Below the pieces are notes generated by a model. The model was given only the letters and a program-made list of their open reading frames with translations. It ran no database searches and had not been told where the DNA came from. From Hyphomicrobiales bacterium 4NK60-0047b (GTDB lineage: Bacteria > Pseudomonadota > Alphaproteobacteria > Rhizobiales > HXMU1428-3): DNA of 64,000 nucleotides. Each line of letters begins with the position of its first letter. Positions within the stretch are counted from its first letter, which is position 1. This document shows positions 26,564 to 35,822 of this stretch, piece by piece. The position numbers were made by a program, and so were the translations under genes. Location: positions 992,001 through 1,056,000 of the forward strand of contig BAABWY010000001.1 of NCBI GenBank assembly GCA_040367435.1, given 5' to 3'.

Positions 26564-27556
26564 CTAAATTTTAAAGTTAATCATCCATCTCATAACAAGC
26601 ACTCCCGTCAACATCACAAGCGCACTGCCAATAAGAATCATATGTCCAGTTGGATGAGTAAAGAGTAAAGACATATAATCCGGACTAGTGAAAGTAACAG
26701 CTGCCATTACAACTAAGGGAAGTGCTCCGATAATCCCTGCAGAAGCCTTAGCTTCCATACTAACAGCCTGAACCTTGGATCTAAGTTTATGGCGATCTCT
26801 TAAAACATTAGAAAGGTTCATGAGCGCTTCAGAAATATTACCACCTACAGAAAGCTGAATGGTCACAACAATACAAAAGAAATTAACCTCTTGAAGCGGC
26901 ACTCTCTCAAAAAGCTTCTGCATAGCCTGTTCTACGGGCACACCAATTTTTTGCTGTTCAACAACATTTAAAAATTCACTACGAACCGGTTCACCAACTT
27001 CAGTCGTGATAATTTGCATACAATCATTAAACGGCAAGCCTGCCTTTACACCGCGTACAATGATATCAATCGCATTTACAAATTCAGACATAAATGCTTT
27101 TTGGCGTTTTTTGGTTAGAAAACTAAGCACATATCTTGGCAGTCCAACACCTCCAACAAATATACCAAGTGGAGCAAGATAAATTGGAGCACCAACGATC
27201 ACAAGAACAAAGGCCATAGATAAGCCGGCAATTGCTGAAAAAATATAAAACGATTTAACAGTCACCCCTTCCAGACCAGCACGTTGCAAACGCAAACGAA
27301 TTGTTGCTTTTTCACGCTTTTTATTTTTTTCTTCAATCTCTTTCATCGTATCAGAAACTTGTTGGCGGCGACGTGCTTCCACATGCCCTTCACGGCTATC
27401 TATTTTCTTGAGCCCACCACCAGCTAATTCTTTTTTACGCTTCTCAACCTTATTTGCACCAGACAAATAAGGATCCAAAATTATATAAATTATAACTCCA
27501 ACGGAGAGAGCACCCATGCCCATAGCTGCATATATAAGAATTTCATTATCAAACAT
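26564..27556 (-). CDS. tadB: Tad pilus inner membrane platform protein TadB
   Basis: This 330-residue F-domain protein has an N-terminal membrane helix (about residues 8-28), a basic cytosolic stretch, and the core FVNAIDIIVRGVKAGLPFNDCMQ, with further membrane helices near 100-140 and at the C-terminus. It forms the pilus platform with TadC. Its start overlaps the end of cpaF by 8 bp, implying translational coupling, and tadC follows 45 bp later. Confidence 0.92.
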   Translation of the reverse strand: MFDNEILIYAAMGMGALSVGVIIYIILDPYLSGANKVEKRKKELAGGGLKKIDSREGHVEARRRQQVSDTMKEIEEKNKKREKATIRLRLQRAGLEGVTVKSFYIFSAIAGLSMAFVLVIVGAPIYLAPLGIFVGGVGLPRYVLSFLTKKRQKAFMSEFVNAIDIIVRGVKAGLPFNDCMQIITTEVGEPVRSEFLNVVEQQKIGVPVEQAMQKLFERVPLQEVNFFCIVVTIQLSVGGNISEALMNLSNVLRDRHKLRSKVQAVSMEAKASAGIIGALPLVVMAAVTFTSPDYMSLLFTHPTGHMILIGSALVMLTGVLVMRWMINFKI

Positions 27557-29057
27557 TGGCTTCCCCTAATGGATTACCTTGCTCATCAGATACTTCAGAA
27601 TTTGCCAAAACTTCCGTTAATCGGCGATGTTCACCAAAATATTGAGCACGTTCATAAAACTTAGGACGGGTAATACCTGTGGAGCGATGACGCCCAACAA
27701 GTTTTCCATTGTCATCTTCACCCATAATGTCAAAAACAAAAATATCCTGCAAAGTTGGCACTTCACCTTCCATGCCAATAACTTCAGTTATACGTGTAAT
27801 TTTACGCGATCCATCTCTAAGACGTGAAGCTTGAACAATCACATCAACAGACCCAACAATCATCTCACGAATAGTTTTAGCTGGGAGTGTAAAACCACCC
27901 ATCAAGATCATACTTTCTAGACGGCTAATTGCTTCTCTCGGACTGTTAGAGTGTAACGTTCCCATTGAGCCATCGTGCCCTGTATTCATAGCTTGTAATA
28001 AATCAAAAGCTTCAGGCCCACGAACCTCACCCACAATGATTCTATCTGGGCGCATACGCAAACAGTTCTTCACCAAATCACGCATAGTGATCTCTCCCTC
28101 ACCTTCAAGGTTAGGAGGGCGTGTTTCTAATCGAACAACATGTGGTTGCTGCAGTTGAAGTTCCGCACTATCTTCACATGTAATGACACGCTCATCTTTA
28201 TCAGCATAAGCAGTCATACAGTTCAAAAGCGTCGTCTTACCAGAACCCGTACCACCAGATATAACAATATTACAGCGACATTTTCCAATAATTTCAAGAA
28301 CTTGCTTGCCTTCCGGAGAGATGGCTTTAAACTCCATTAATTGCTGAAGGGTTAAACGGTCTTTCTTAAATTTCCGAATAGTCATAGTCGGACCTTCAAG
28401 AGCAAGCGGAGGAACAATAACGTTCACACGAGACCCGTCTGGCAAGCGCGCATCACAAATGGGGCTGGTTTCATCAACCCGGCGACCAACCTGACTAACA
28501 ATCCGCTGACAGATATTTAGAAGCTGCATGTTATCGGTAAAACGCACAGCAGTATGCTGAACCTTACCATCAACTTCAATGAAGGTATCATGCGCTCCAT
28601 TGATCATAATATCTGCGATATCATCACGCGCTAACAATGGCTCCAAAGGACCATAACCAAGCACATCATTACAAATATCCTCAATCAATTCCTCTTGTTC
28701 CGAAATCGGCATAATGACATTCTGGATAGCCAGAATTTCACCAACAATATCGCGGATTTCTTCACGAGCAGCATCATTATTCAAATTAGCTAACTGAGTT
28801 AGGTCAATCGTATCAATGAGAGCATTAAAAACGGTTGTTTTAACATCATAATAATTTTCAGAGCGCCTGACTTCAGTTTCGACAACTGGTTCAGGTTCAA
28901 TTTTGGCTTGCTGTTTTGGTTTTAATTCTACGGAAGGAGCAACTTCAACTTGCTTTGTTGCAATATCAACCTGTGGCCGTTTAGGGGCGTGCCCCTGTCC
29001 AGCCTGGTCACCCTGACCAACTTGTCCATTCCCATTAGAACCGCGTTTACCAAACAT
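27549..29057 (-). CDS. cpaF: Tad pilus assembly ATPase CpaF/TadA
   Basis: This 502-residue secretion ATPase powers Flp pilin polymerisation. A Gln/Pro-rich tail of about 70 residues precedes the N-terminal domain. The ATPase core has Walker A (ISGGTGSGKTTLLN), the Asp box, ECEDSAELQLQQPHVVRLE-like segment, Walker B (RMRPDRIIVGEVRGPEAFD) and the His box (GSMGTLHSNSPREAISRLE). All catalytic motifs are intact. It lies between cpaE (12-bp gap) and tadB (overlap). Confidence 0.95.
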   Translation of the reverse strand: MFGKRGSNGNGQVGQGDQAGQGHAPKRPQVDIATKQVEVAPSVELKPKQQAKIEPEPVVETEVRRSENYYDVKTTVFNALIDTIDLTQLANLNNDAAREEIRDIVGEILAIQNVIMPISEQEELIEDICNDVLGYGPLEPLLARDDIADIMINGAHDTFIEVDGKVQHTAVRFTDNMQLLNICQRIVSQVGRRVDETSPICDARLPDGSRVNVIVPPLALEGPTMTIRKFKKDRLTLQQLMEFKAISPEGKQVLEIIGKCRCNIVISGGTGSGKTTLLNCMTAYADKDERVITCEDSAELQLQQPHVVRLETRPPNLEGEGEITMRDLVKNCLRMRPDRIIVGEVRGPEAFDLLQAMNTGHDGSMGTLHSNSPREAISRLESMILMGGFTLPAKTIREMIVGSVDVIVQASRLRDGSRKITRITEVIGMEGEVPTLQDIFVFDIMGEDDNGKLVGRHRSTGITRPKFYERAQYFGEHRRLTEVLANSEVSDEQGNPLGEANV

Positions 29058-29069
29058 AACAACTCTTCC

Positions 29070-30362
29070 CTACTTCATACCAATTCGGCTTAGAATTGGT
29101 TTTAAAATCGATTTTTCTTCCTGCTGCGGTGGTTTTACATTTGCCAATAAATAGGCAAATTCCAAAATCTGATTTGCAGTTTTAGATTTTTGAGCAAATT
29201 CACCAATCATCTGCCCATTATTCGCCGCTGTTCCAAAAACTTCAGCATCATAATCAATAACAACGGAAGGTTTCAGTTCAACAATTTGAGAAAAGTCAGC
29301 AACTGAAATTTCAGGTTTCTTAGGCATGCCCACTAAATTTAAAATTAAACGAGGAGAAATATCAGTCTGTCTGTTAGCCTTTAAATAATCGAGAATATTC
29401 TTTGTATTTCTCAAATTGGCCAAATCTGGTGTTGCAGTGATGATGATTTCATCAGATTGCATAAGCAAATATTTAGACCAAGACGTCCAAGCATGGGGTA
29501 AGTCTAAAACCGAATAAGGAATGTTTTTTCGAAGAACATCAAGAACAAGATCACAAGGTTCGCGCTCCACATCATATTCTTGATCCAAATTCCCAGCGGA
29601 AGCAAATAGACTTAATCGATCCGAACATTTAGATAAAAGGCGGTCAAGCATAACATCATCAAGTCGTTCTGGTTGGAACAATGCTTCAGCAATTCCCTGA
29701 GATGGATCTTGATTAAAGTCTAGCCCAGCAGTACCAAAAGGTAGATCAAAATCAGAAATTACAACATCAGTGCGAGTAATCTCAGATAAAGCCCAGGCAA
29801 CATTATGGCTCAAGACACTCGAACCAACACCACCCTTTGCACCAACAAAGGCAACAACTTGCCCAAGAGGTTCAGCATCTGGGTCAGAATACAAATTAGA
29901 AATAGAACTGATGATTTGCAAAGGTTCCGCCGGAGCTACCAAATACTCACTAACCCCTCGTTCAACCAATGCCCGATATAAAATCACATCATTTACATGA
30001 CCAACAATAATCACTTTTGTACCAGCGTCACAAACGTCAGCAAGCTGATCAAGTTGCATCAATAATTTTTCACGATTAGCTTTACTCTCCAAAATAATTA
30101 AATTTGGAGTAGGTCCATCACGATAAGTTTCTAAGGCAGCGCTAACACCCCCCATCTGCATAGACAAATGAGCCTTTTCCATCCGTCTGTCATTGCTTGC
30201 ATTTTGCATTGCATCTACAAACTTTTGTTCCTCACAGAATGCCTGAATTGAAATTCTAGGCACAGGACGCGCTTTACGATTGGCCTCAACCATATCAGGA
30301 GCATTATGCTCATCAGAAGTTTCCTGAAGATTTTCATCCTGAGAATAGGCTGTATCACTCAT
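29070..30362 (-). CDS. cpaE: Tad pilus localisation protein CpaE/TadZ
   Basis: This protein of about 430 residues has an N-terminal receiver-like domain (about residues 40-160) and a MinD/ParA-like ATPase domain. The latter shows the deviant Walker A GAKGGVGSSVLSHNVAWAL and VVISDFDLPFGTAGLDFN. TadZ places the pilus machine at the cell pole. I start at ATG 30362 (MSDTAYSQ), with GGGAA nearby, rather than at an upstream TTG. It sits between cpaD and cpaF in the operon. Confidence 0.92.
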   Translation of the reverse strand: MSDTAYSQDENLQETSDEHNAPDMVEANRKARPVPRISIQAFCEEQKFVDAMQNASNDRRMEKAHLSMQMGGVSAALETYRDGPTPNLIILESKANREKLLMQLDQLADVCDAGTKVIIVGHVNDVILYRALVERGVSEYLVAPAEPLQIISSISNLYSDPDAEPLGQVVAFVGAKGGVGSSVLSHNVAWALSEITRTDVVISDFDLPFGTAGLDFNQDPSQGIAEALFQPERLDDVMLDRLLSKCSDRLSLFASAGNLDQEYDVEREPCDLVLDVLRKNIPYSVLDLPHAWTSWSKYLLMQSDEIIITATPDLANLRNTKNILDYLKANRQTDISPRLILNLVGMPKKPEISVADFSQIVELKPSVVIDYDAEVFGTAANNGQMIGEFAQKSKTANQILEFAYLLANVKPPQQEEKSILKPILSRIGMK

Positions 30363-30395
30363 TTCCAATTTCCCTAAAGTCAAATATAAAATTAA

Positions 30396-31130
30396 TTATT
30401 TACTACTCTTGGTATCAACACGTTCATCTCGCGAACGCGTCGCAGAACTAACTTCACCCTTAATAAACTTATCCCAAATCGTATCTCTACGACGAGAATC
30501 CCTAGGACTCCAACCACGTGGTCCTTGTAGGTCACGAGGGTTTGCGACCATAGCTGCTAAGTTTCTTTGTCGCGCACATCCCCAATCAGGTGAGTTACGG
30601 TTATTTTCACTCTCATTAAAATTCTCATTCCATTGGCCACATTCAGGGCCATGAGCAACATAACGTTTGTAAGATAAATGAATAACGGGATACCGATCGC
30701 CACGTCCCGAATATCGTGTCACCGCTACAACTTCAGGACCGATTGACAAATTTTCTAACTGGCGTTGAATGTCCTTTAAAACTTTCCGCACTGCATATTG
30801 ATGCCGTGAATTCGAAGGCAAAGTAACCTTAATATCTCCAACACCACCCTCACGATAGTAGTGAAGAAATGTCCTCACCTCGTTTAACTTAGCTGGTGTA
30901 AGCTTTTCATCATGCCGGCGTACAGGAACTGAAATAGCCAGTTTATCTTTTCCAACTTTAATGGGGTGGTCAGCAGTTGGATCTCCAAAAAAAGAACCTG
31001 CATAATGATCTTTTCTCACTCGGTGATCAAAACCATGCTTACATGCCGAACTAAAAAGTCCCACAGCACCTACAAGCAAAACTGCTACGCTAGTTTGAAG
31101 CAATTGTTTATCCATAATTTTAAAAATCAT
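30396..31130 (-). CDS. cpaD: Tad pilus lipoprotein CpaD
   Basis: This 244-residue protein has an N-terminal signal ending in FSSAC, a probable lipobox, so it is likely an outer-membrane-associated lipoprotein. The family features are HPIKVGKDKLAISVPV and the C-terminal CGQWNENF...NNRNSPDWGCARQRNLAAMVANPRDL segment with paired Cys. CpaD assists the CpaC secretin. AAGGG precedes the ATG. Confidence 0.9.
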   Translation of the reverse strand: MIFKIMDKQLLQTSVAVLLVGAVGLFSSACKHGFDHRVRKDHYAGSFFGDPTADHPIKVGKDKLAISVPVRRHDEKLTPAKLNEVRTFLHYYREGGVGDIKVTLPSNSRHQYAVRKVLKDIQRQLENLSIGPEVVAVTRYSGRGDRYPVIHLSYKRYVAHGPECGQWNENFNESENNRNSPDWGCARQRNLAAMVANPRDLQGPRGWSPRDSRRRDTIWDKFIKGEVSSATRSRDERVDTKSSK

Positions 31131-31153
31131 TGTACTAACCCTTCAAACTTTAA

Positions 31154-32746
31154 TTACTCAACAATAAACCCAAGACCACCATCATCATGACGTGACTTAC
31201 GTCCCCATGAACGACGCACTTTCTTCCGTCTAGGCTCAGCCTTAAACACATCCTTCAAACTCCATTGAGTTTCAACAACTTCCGGCTCCCGGCGGCGAAC
31301 AGGCCGCTTATGACGGTCATAAGTATTTAAATGTCCCTTAAAGAAAGCTTTACGGTCTGAAGGGGTTCCAAGTCCCTGATCAGGTCTTGTCAATTTATTC
31401 AGTGAAGTACTGCGAACAATGTATGGTGTCACAATGATAACCAATTCACTTTCGTCACGTAGAAATTCACGACTTCTAAATAGAGAGCCAAGAACAGGAA
31501 GGCGTTTTAATCCAGGCACATCCTGTATATTATGTTTCGTGGCATCAGAAATCAGTCCAGCAATCACAATTGATCCACCAGAACCAAGTTCAACAGTCGT
31601 TGAAGCACGGCGCACTTCAATCGCAGGAATTGTGATCGAACTAAGAGTAATTGCACCCTTATCAGAAATATCACTAACTTCTGTCGCAATTTTTAAATTG
31701 ATAAGTTTTTCATCCATAACAACTGGTGTGAAAGCCAAAGCAACACCAAAAGGTTTAAAGTCAATCTTAATACCATCAGTATCGTTGGAAACAGGTATGG
31801 GGAATTCTCCACCGGCCAAAAAATTAGCCGTTTCACCTGAAACAGATGTAAGATTAGGCTCCGCTAAAGTTCGAAGAACTCCATTTTCTTCAAGAGCTCG
31901 AATAGCAGCACCAACACCATTCCCGTTTTTACTAAATTGGAGTTGAGACTTAAGACCAATGTCAGAAGCTGGAAAAGCAGCCAACCCTAACACCCTGGCT
32001 CCAGACTCTAAAACTGTCGAACTATTAGGTACGGCAAGGTCAGTTAAATTCGCAAAACTAATGCCATTCCCTGATGTAAAGGCTTCAACGTTCACACCAA
32101 GGCGTTTCGCAACTGTGCGCTTAATTTCAACAACCTTTACTTGAAGATTTACCTGTTCATTACCGCTTGAAGAAAGTAAATTAATCACCTCCTCCTTCGA
32201 CTTAACAAAACGAGCTGCTATATCAGCCGCTTTAGTTGCATCTGAAGGCGTGCGAACAGAGCCTGTTAAAACGATATGCTCATTCACCATATCAACTTTG
32301 ATATTACTATCTCGTAAAATCCGTTTAAACATACCCGAAAGGGCTGACATGTCCCGTGAAATAGAAATCTCAACAGTTAGAATTCTATTACCATCTTTAT
32401 CAAAGAAAAAAGCATTTCCTTCTCCAACCTTTTTGCCAATCAAATAAGCCCGGCGAGAACTATGCAAAACAGCATCAATAAATGCAGGATTAGAGACCAA
32501 AACATCTCGAACATCTCTTGGTAATTCAACCACCAAAGATTTATTCAAACCAATTTTCACATGGCGGGTTTCCCCACCTCTTGCAACACGTTCCACTTTA
32601 AGTAAAGAACGGTGTTCATTGCGGAAACTGTCAGAACCATTCTCAGCCATCCCCATAGCTGAATGAGCAATGATCCCAGCGGCAAATGCAAATAAAGCAA
32701 ATACATATTTGCTAAATTTTGCCTGATTTAATTCTATTATTCCCAT
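31154..32746 (-). CDS. cpaC: Tad pilus secretin CpaC/RcpA
   Basis: This outer-membrane secretin of 530 residues has a signal peptide (about residues 1-34), the pilus-assembly N domain (VERVARGGETRHVKIGLNKS to VGEGNAFFFDKDG), a BON-like domain with IVLTGSVRTPSDA, and the secretin domain with NLTSVSGETANFLAGGEFPIPV, VTPYIV at the end and VPGLKRLPVLGSLFRS. A basic tail of about 60 residues follows. ATG 32746 is used instead of the GTG just before it. It forms the channel for the Flp pilus. Confidence 0.94.
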   Translation of the reverse strand: MGIIELNQAKFSKYVFALFAFAAGIIAHSAMGMAENGSDSFRNEHRSLLKVERVARGGETRHVKIGLNKSLVVELPRDVRDVLVSNPAFIDAVLHSSRRAYLIGKKVGEGNAFFFDKDGNRILTVEISISRDMSALSGMFKRILRDSNIKVDMVNEHIVLTGSVRTPSDATKAADIAARFVKSKEEVINLLSSSGNEQVNLQVKVVEIKRTVAKRLGVNVEAFTSGNGISFANLTDLAVPNSSTVLESGARVLGLAAFPASDIGLKSQLQFSKNGNGVGAAIRALEENGVLRTLAEPNLTSVSGETANFLAGGEFPIPVSNDTDGIKIDFKPFGVALAFTPVVMDEKLINLKIATEVSDISDKGAITLSSITIPAIEVRRASTTVELGSGGSIVIAGLISDATKHNIQDVPGLKRLPVLGSLFRSREFLRDESELVIIVTPYIVRSTSLNKLTRPDQGLGTPSDRKAFFKGHLNTYDRHKRPVRRREPEVVETQWSLKDVFKAEPRRKKVRRSWGRKSRHDDGGLGFIVE

Positions 32747-32821
32747 CACAAAACACCACCTTTAAACTAAAACTAAAAAACTAAGCACCAATTCAATTCC
32801 CCCAAATTGGTGACCTAAAAT

Positions 32822-33616
32822 TCACATGCCAAAAGCCCGAACCTTCTGACCAAACTTAAACAATCTAACTGAGCCTCGATTGTCACCGCGTAAATTAGTC
32901 ACGCGATCATCAGCGCCCTGAGTTCTTTTTGAAAGACTACGGAGAGACAAAGACACATCCCCCATTTTATTCGCAAGCATCAAAATTTCTGCTTGGCCAG
33001 GAGTCAACTCTAATGTAGCTGTCCTGCCTGATGCTGTTTGCTTTCCCTTAGGTGGGTCAATTGTTTGTCCTATGGCAAGAACCCGCACATTTGAAAGAAC
33101 AGTATTGGAAACAAACTTGCTGCCCCGACCTTCACCCGTAATCTGCCGCGATAAAATTACATCCACATGATCATCCGGCAAAATAAAACCACCAGCTGCG
33201 GTTTCTTCTTTAATTTTGGTTGAAACAGCTCTCATGCCACTAGTCAAAAGGGCCGCCATAACACCGCCTGTCCCATGTTTAATAAATTTCCGCGGATTGA
33301 TTGCTTCGCCTTTGACAAACGACGCCCGAGCAATTGCCTTATCATAGTCAGCTTTTGCGTTCATATAAGATGCTTGATCAATCAATTTCGAATTCAATGC
33401 ATCTTTAGGCCACCTCTGCCATCTAAAATGACCAGACGATACCATATCCCCAAGCTTTATTGATCTCGCCGCCACCAAGACATGGGTCGTATTCATAAAT
33501 TCTTTTTGAACCACCTTCTCAGTTTTAGGCTGAGCCACAATATTCTTGGCAAGGAGTGCCGCACCAACCGCAGCAACAAATGCAATTCCCAAAACAAGTA
33601 CGCGAGATTTATTCAT
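32822..33616 (-). CDS. cpaB: Tad pilus assembly protein CpaB/RcpC
   Basis: This 264-residue protein starts with a membrane segment (VLVLGIAFVAAVGAALLA). It then has a SAF/RcpC-type domain: THVLVAARSIKLGDMVSSGHFRWQ and LPDDHVDVILSRQI, and ends near TLELTPGQAEILMLANKMGDVSLSLR. It is a periplasmic partner of the secretin. ATG 33616 is preferred, with AAGGA about 12 nt upstream. A TTG at 33625 is possible. Confidence 0.9.
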   Translation of the reverse strand: MNKSRVLVLGIAFVAAVGAALLAKNIVAQPKTEKVVQKEFMNTTHVLVAARSIKLGDMVSSGHFRWQRWPKDALNSKLIDQASYMNAKADYDKAIARASFVKGEAINPRKFIKHGTGGVMAALLTSGMRAVSTKIKEETAAGGFILPDDHVDVILSRQITGEGRGSKFVSNTVLSNVRVLAIGQTIDPPKGKQTASGRTATLELTPGQAEILMLANKMGDVSLSLRSLSKRTQGADDRVTNLRGDNRGSVRLFKFGQKVRAFGM

Positions 33617-33773
33617 AACTAACAAAGGTCCTTAAGCCCTAAATACAAAAACTTCACTAAACTTAAGGGGAGAATGGTCAATAGGAGGTTAATAAGTGTC
33701 ACTTTTTGAAAATTTAAACTCAAAAGACTGATCACATATTCGTAATGACTTAAAAAACAACGAAATTTAAAAA

Positions 33774-33804
33774 CAAAAAAAACGCCCCAGAATTGGCGCG
33801 TTTT
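33774..33804 (-). terminator. terminator after cpaA
   Basis: On the minus strand AACGCGCC-AATTCT-GGGGCGTT (one mismatch) is followed by a run of T. It lies about 25 bp beyond the stop of the prepilin peptidase gene, separating it from cpaB. Confidence 0.75.
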
Positions 33805-33828
33805 AAAAAAATAAAAATTGTAATGTTA

Positions 33829-34329
33829 TTAAAAAAGCCCCAGCCAATGAGAATATGGGTAAATACTCAAGCCGGATAACCCGATCGCGATCCCATAAGG
33901 AACAGCAGCAGTACCTGTCTGATAATTAACCAACCATCGTTGATTGGCAAGAAAGCTCGGTAAAGGAGTTTTATGAACCTTCAATATTACAAGGGAAAGT
34001 AATCCGCCATAAATGGCAACAAATAAAAGAAACATTCCAGTATATTCTGGCCCAAGCCATAAGGATGTTGCAGCAATAATTTTTGCATCACCTCCACCAA
34101 AATACCCACGTGCAAATAGCACAAAGCCAACAATAAGCATCAAAAAGCCAACAGCAACATGAAATCCTATTTCAGCCAATGTCAGTCCAGAAAAAGGAAC
34201 CAGTAAAATAAAACCGACAAACAGCCCCAAAGAAATTTTGTTAGAAATTGTAAAGGACATCGCATCTGATATCCCTGCATAGATTAATGCAAAGGGGAAA
34301 ATTAATAGTACACAATACTCGTATAACAT
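33829..34329 (-). CDS. cpaA: Tad prepilin peptidase CpaA/TadV
   Basis: This 166-residue A24-family aspartic peptidase is almost entirely membrane-embedded, with about five helices. The two catalytic Asp are in GISDAMSFTISN and in the GxGD-like motif YFGGGDAKIIAA. It cleaves and processes Flp pilin and TadE-type pseudopilins. It lies between flp and cpaB. The terminator behind it and the 200-bp gap suggest a unit separate from cpaB-tadC. Confidence 0.92.
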   Translation of the reverse strand: MLYEYCVLLIFPFALIYAGISDAMSFTISNKISLGLFVGFILLVPFSGLTLAEIGFHVAVGFLMLIVGFVLFARGYFGGGDAKIIAATSLWLGPEYTGMFLLFVAIYGGLLSLVILKVHKTPLPSFLANQRWLVNYQTGTAAVPYGIAIGLSGLSIYPYSHWLGLF

Positions 34330-34401
34330 TTCAAAACCATTCTTATAACTTCACTGGCTCTCAGTTTAACAACTTTCACTTAAGAACTATTAAACAAGTT
34401 C

Positions 34402-34437
34402 AAAAAAAAACACCCGCCAGAAAGTCTAACGGGTGTT
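34402..34437 (-). terminator. terminator/attenuator after flp
   Basis: On the minus strand AACACCCG and CGGGTGTT arms flank a 13-nt loop and are followed by nine T. It is only 22 bp past the flp stop, so flp mRNA can be made in excess of the downstream genes. Confidence 0.85.
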
Positions 34438-34458
34438 AATTAATAAACCTGTTAAATA

Positions 34459-34632
34459 TTAACTAGGTGTATTTAATTCAGTGTCAATAAATTCAAAAGA
34501 ATCATTAACTTTTTCGCCAATGTTGTTTACAGCTGTAATAATAACAACTGAAATACCTGCAGCAATCAAACCATATTCAATAGCTGTAGCACCAGACTCA
34601 TCATTCATAAAACGAACCATTAGATTTTTCAT
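34459..34632 (-). CDS. flp: Flp-type major pilin
   Basis: This 57-residue class III pilin has a basic leader of 14 residues (MKNLMVRFMNDESG). It is followed by the highly typical hydrophobic segment ATAIEYGLIAAGISVVII, in which Glu and Tyr of the IEYG motif are the conserved processing and assembly residues. The C-terminus is acidic (FEFIDTELNTPS). Cleavage is expected after the leader Gly. It has its own strong terminator and precedes cpaA. Long AT-rich DNA lies upstream. Confidence 0.93.
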   Translation of the reverse strand: MKNLMVRFMNDESGATAIEYGLIAAGISVVIITAVNNIGEKVNDSFEFIDTELNTPS

Positions 34633-35159
34633 TACGTAACTCCCTGAGTATTTTTTATATATAAATTAGCGCCAACCCCATCTAATAAGGGTCAGTGCCT
34701 CTGAACAGATTTGAATATAGCCAAAACCTATGAAAAAACAGTAAACCCAAAGAAAATAATCAGAAAAAACCTAGTAAAATCAAATGTTTACAAAAAATTA
34801 TTGATAAAATTACAGTTAAAGACCGTTCCAAACAGAAACAAACAAAGTAGTTATTAAAAAAATAAACGAAAAATCAAGTAAAACGCCAAAGAAAATCATC
34901 TTTTTTTTATTTTTTATTTTCCAAAAACAGTATTTAAAAAAAATGCATCTGTAATGAGGAGTTAAAAAAAAGAAAGAACCATTAAAATGAGATAAAAAAC
35001 TAATTTCCTCATAAACTTGCTGTTAAATCCCTAATACGGATCGCAAGTCGAAAAATGAAAAACTCAAAAAATAATACCTTTTTCGAACAAAAATAAGGAA
35101 ATCATTCACCTTTTACGAGTTTAATGAACCGTAACTCAGTTTAGTCAAAAGGTAAAAGT
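34633..35159. other. AT-rich divergent promoter region of the pilus locus
   Basis: This 527-bp gap between flp and the CpaC-N-like gene is extremely AT-rich, with many A and T runs. It holds promoters for both directions. I see no gene. CTTTTAC near 35110 and GTAAAAG near 35152 could form a leader stem just before the ATG at 35163. No CtrA-like TTAA-N7-TTAA site was found by eye. Confidence 0.4.
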
Positions 35160-35162
35160 GTG

Positions 35163-35723
35163 ATGTTTAGTAATTTATCAGTTCATAAATACACAAAGAA
35201 AAAACAAGTTTTCAGTTTGATGCTGCTAACTCTATTTTTAAATGCAGCCAGTTCATTTTCAAATAATGAAGTCAGCGCCGCAGATCAGAACGATCTAAAA
35301 GATCAAGAGATCATCACACACTCCACATCAAATTCTCTAATGAAGGTTACACTGAACCAAATCACATTAGTTAAATTAGAAGATCAAATTTCTGATGCAT
35401 TGATTGGTAATCCAGCAATAGCTGACATCACAATCCAAAACAATTCAACATTCATCATCACCGGAAAATCATACGGTCGAACAAATATCATTCTTTTAAA
35501 TAAAGATGGCGACAAAATTTTTAATAAGTTGGTTTATGTTGATGATGATAGTCGTAATGTCGTTCGCATCCAAAGAGGTGGAGCCCGCCTAAGTTATACG
35601 TGCACTCCAAATTGTCAGCCAACACCAACATTGGGTGATGATCCAGAACACATTAAATCATTATCAAATAACTTTAAGGCAAAACTGCAAACAATCGACA
35701 GAGCATTAAAACAATCAAAATAA
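35163..35723 (+). CDS. stand-alone pilus assembly N-terminal domain protein (CpaC-N-like)
   Basis: This exported protein of about 186 residues has a signal segment (about residues 18-40). It is followed by the same N domain found at the start of CpaC secretins: KVTLNQITLVKLEDQISDAL, GNPAIADITIQNNSTFIITGKSYG, RTNIILLNKDG. The C-terminal part is YTCTPNCQPTPTLGDD and a helical tail. Such single-domain relatives accompany tad loci in many alphaproteobacteria, with an unclear role. It has its own terminator. Confidence 0.82.
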   Translation: MFSNLSVHKYTKKKQVFSLMLLTLFLNAASSFSNNEVSAADQNDLKDQEIITHSTSNSLMKVTLNQITLVKLEDQISDALIGNPAIADITIQNNSTFIITGKSYGRTNIILLNKDGDKIFNKLVYVDDDSRNVVRIQRGGARLSYTCTPNCQPTPTLGDDPEHIKSLSNNFKAKLQTIDRALKQSK

Positions 35724-35744
35724 TAAAATAAGTTTTTAAAATAT

Positions 35745-35783
35745 AAAAAAAGGTGGGCAATATTGATTGCCCACCTTTTTTTT
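35745..35783. terminator. bidirectional terminator
   Basis: AAAGGTGGGCAA and TTGCCCACCTTT arms around TATTGA are flanked by an A-run and a T-run. It serves the CpaC-N-like gene and the leftward TadG-like gene. Confidence 0.88.
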
Positions 35784-35822
35784 AATTAAATTTTCTATTG
35801 AGTTCGATAAAGTTAAAAAAGC